This document shows positions 13,130-13,746 of a stretch of 13,746 nucleotides of DNA, one piece after another. The notes beneath the pieces were generated by a model. It saw nothing but the letters and a program-made list of their open reading frames with translations. It searched no databases and was not told where the DNA came from. Within the stretch, counting starts at the first letter, position 1, and each line of letters begins with the position of its first letter. This stretch comes from JAZNQN01 sp045590195 (lineage in GTDB: Bacteria > Bacillota > Clostridia > UMGS1883 > UMGS1540). Both the position numbers and the translations under genes were made by a program. The stretch is from the NCBI GenBank assembly GCA_045590195.1, contig JAZNQN010000038.1:1-13746 (forward strand), written 5' to 3'.

Positions 13130-13555
13130 ATGTATTTTGAAGAATTTGAGCTTGGTGCAAAAATAAAAATTGCGCCCGCTGTTATAAACAAAGACGATAT
13201 GGTTGACTTTGCCAGAAAATATGACAACATTCCCCTTCACACTGATGAGGAATATGCCAAAAACACTTTTTTCGGCAAGCTTATTGCGCCCGGAGTTATG
13301 TCATTTATGGCGGTTTGGGCAAAATATCTTGAAATTGATCTTGCTGGTGACGAGCTTTTGGCAGGAAAATCTACAAAAATTGAATGGCTTAAGCCTGTTT
13401 TTGCAGAAGATGTTCTTTCGGGCATTTGCACCGTAACAAACCTTATAAAGCGAAACGAAAAAAACGGGCTTGTTGAGCTTACTATTGAAGCTTATAACCA
13501 AAACGGCGTACTTGTTCTCACAAACGTTACCGAAATGATTGTAAAATGTAAATAA
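13130..13555 (+). CDS. MaoC-type hot-dog hydratase/dehydratase
   Basis: This 141-residue protein has the MaoC/(R)-hydratase pattern. The catalytic dyad motif YDNIPLHTDEEYA (31-43) supplies D32 and H37 with the usual five-residue spacing, and FFGKLIAPGVMSF (47-59) follows as in (R)-specific enoyl-CoA hydratases. Such enzymes add water to trans-2-enoyl-CoA to give (R)-3-hydroxyacyl-CoA, in lipid or organic-acid metabolism. The canonical NP before the catalytic His is replaced by NIPL here, a small deviation. The ATG at 13130 has GGGG upstream. It follows mntP by 12 bases; the pairing has no obvious metabolic meaning. The true acyl substrate is unknown, and non-CoA roles occur in the family. Confidence 0.82.
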   Translation: MYFEEFELGAKIKIAPAVINKDDMVDFARKYDNIPLHTDEEYAKNTFFGKLIAPGVMSFMAVWAKYLEIDLAGDELLAGKSTKIEWLKPVFAEDVLSGICTVTNLIKRNEKNGLVELTIEAYNQNGVLVLTNVTEMIVKCK

Positions 13556-13634
13556 TTAAAGCGGCAAGCCAAAGGCCACAACCAGATAAGGAAGGTTTGG
13601 TTTTTAAGCCATATTTTTCATTTATACTGCATCA

Positions 13635-13670
13635 AAAAAGTCCGAAATACGACAGTATTACGGACTTTTT
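13635..13670. terminator. Intrinsic terminator after the MaoC-like gene
   Basis: AAAAAGTCCG (13635-13644) pairs with CGGACTTTTT (13661-13670). After one A-A mismatch, AATAC (13646-13650) pairs with GTATT (13655-13659) around the loop GACA. The 3' side runs into TTTTTGTTCTTTG, a good U-tract on the plus strand. The A-run on its 5' side would make it work on the minus strand too. Confidence 0.85.
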
Positions 13671-13746
13671 GTTCTTTGTCTAAATATAAAAATCTGATAT
13701 TCAAAACTGCATTGCATCCTAAAATTGAAATTTTTGAATGAAGTTC
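13671..13746. other. Right-edge stretch without a supportable gene
   Basis: The AT-rich tail shows no coding signal on the plus strand. On the minus strand a frame stays open from the window edge until a stop inside the terminator hairpin, but it is only about 28 codons, resembles no family I recognise, and its stop lies within a terminator. I treat it as non-coding, with low certainty because the window cuts it off. Confidence 0.3.

Noticed and set aside
12718..13230. Long minus-strand open frame (170 codons) across mntP and the MaoC-like gene
   Set aside because: It overlaps two recognisable genes on the other strand and its Ile/Ser/Pro-rich translation is typical of an antisense shadow.
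13556..13634. Possible small RNA or extra hairpin between the MaoC-like gene and its terminator
   Set aside because: Only weak, interrupted pairings (for example AACCA with TGGTT) are seen and no promoter; it is probably just 3' untranslated sequence.
13659..13746. Minus-strand open frame running in from the right edge
   Set aside because: Only about 28 codons, no recognisable sequence, and its stop is inside a terminator stem, so chance is the simpler explanation.

Overview
The window looks like a chromosomal segment of a low-GC, endospore-forming, strictly anaerobic Clostridia-type Firmicute. The evidence is an alpha/beta-type small acid-soluble spore protein, two maturases of [FeFe]-hydrogenase (HydG and HydF), a DarA/PstA-type cyclic-di-AMP receptor, an S-layer-homology (SLH) surface protein, and consistent AGGAGG-like ribosome binding sites with AT-rich promoters. 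No rRNA, tRNA, CRISPR array, transposase or phage gene is visible. The species cannot be named from the sequence alone. No gene-free stretch exceeds 300 bases.

Layout, left to right. Bases 1-165 hold a large imperfect palindrome and a short hairpin. Bases 166-1701 (-) encode a PutP-like Na+/proline symporter, with its own promoter beside a perfect 16-bp inverted repeat. Bases 1850-2446 (-) encode a TetR-family repressor. Bases 2542-8778 (-) appear to be one five-gene transcription unit, read from right to left: a TM1266-type hydrogenase-associated regulator, hydG, hydF, a GT39/PMT-like membrane glycosyltransferase, and a secreted SLH-DUF4358-DHHW (AlgX/AlgJ-like) protein. It starts at a clear promoter (8884-8911), has a leader of about 100 nt containing competing hairpins, and ends at a strong terminator (2513-2539). 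The SASP gene (9008-9199, +) is transcribed divergently from that operon and shares a bidirectional terminator with the next unit.

Bases 9279-12354 (-) form a tightly packed three-gene operon: an ABC exporter half-transporter with an unusual zinc-ribbon N-terminal extension, a DUF1854 protein whose start overlaps the exporter stop, and the cyclic-di-AMP receptor DarA 8 nt further on. Diverging from it, 12533-13555 (+) carries mntP (manganese efflux) and a MaoC-type hydratase, ending at a hairpin terminator (13635-13670). The last 75 bases hold no supportable gene.

How the genes fit together. HydG makes the CO/CN-bearing iron synthon and HydF is the assembly scaffold for the hydrogenase H-cluster. 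Their partner HydE and the hydrogenase itself are not in the window. The two surface/envelope genes at the end of the hyd operon have no known link to hydrogenase. The ABC-DUF1854-DarA operon suggests that an exporter of unknown substrate is tied to cyclic-di-AMP signalling. The features most worth a second look are the attenuator-like hyd leader, the DUF1854/DarA/exporter operon, and the SLH-DUF4358-DHHW fusion.
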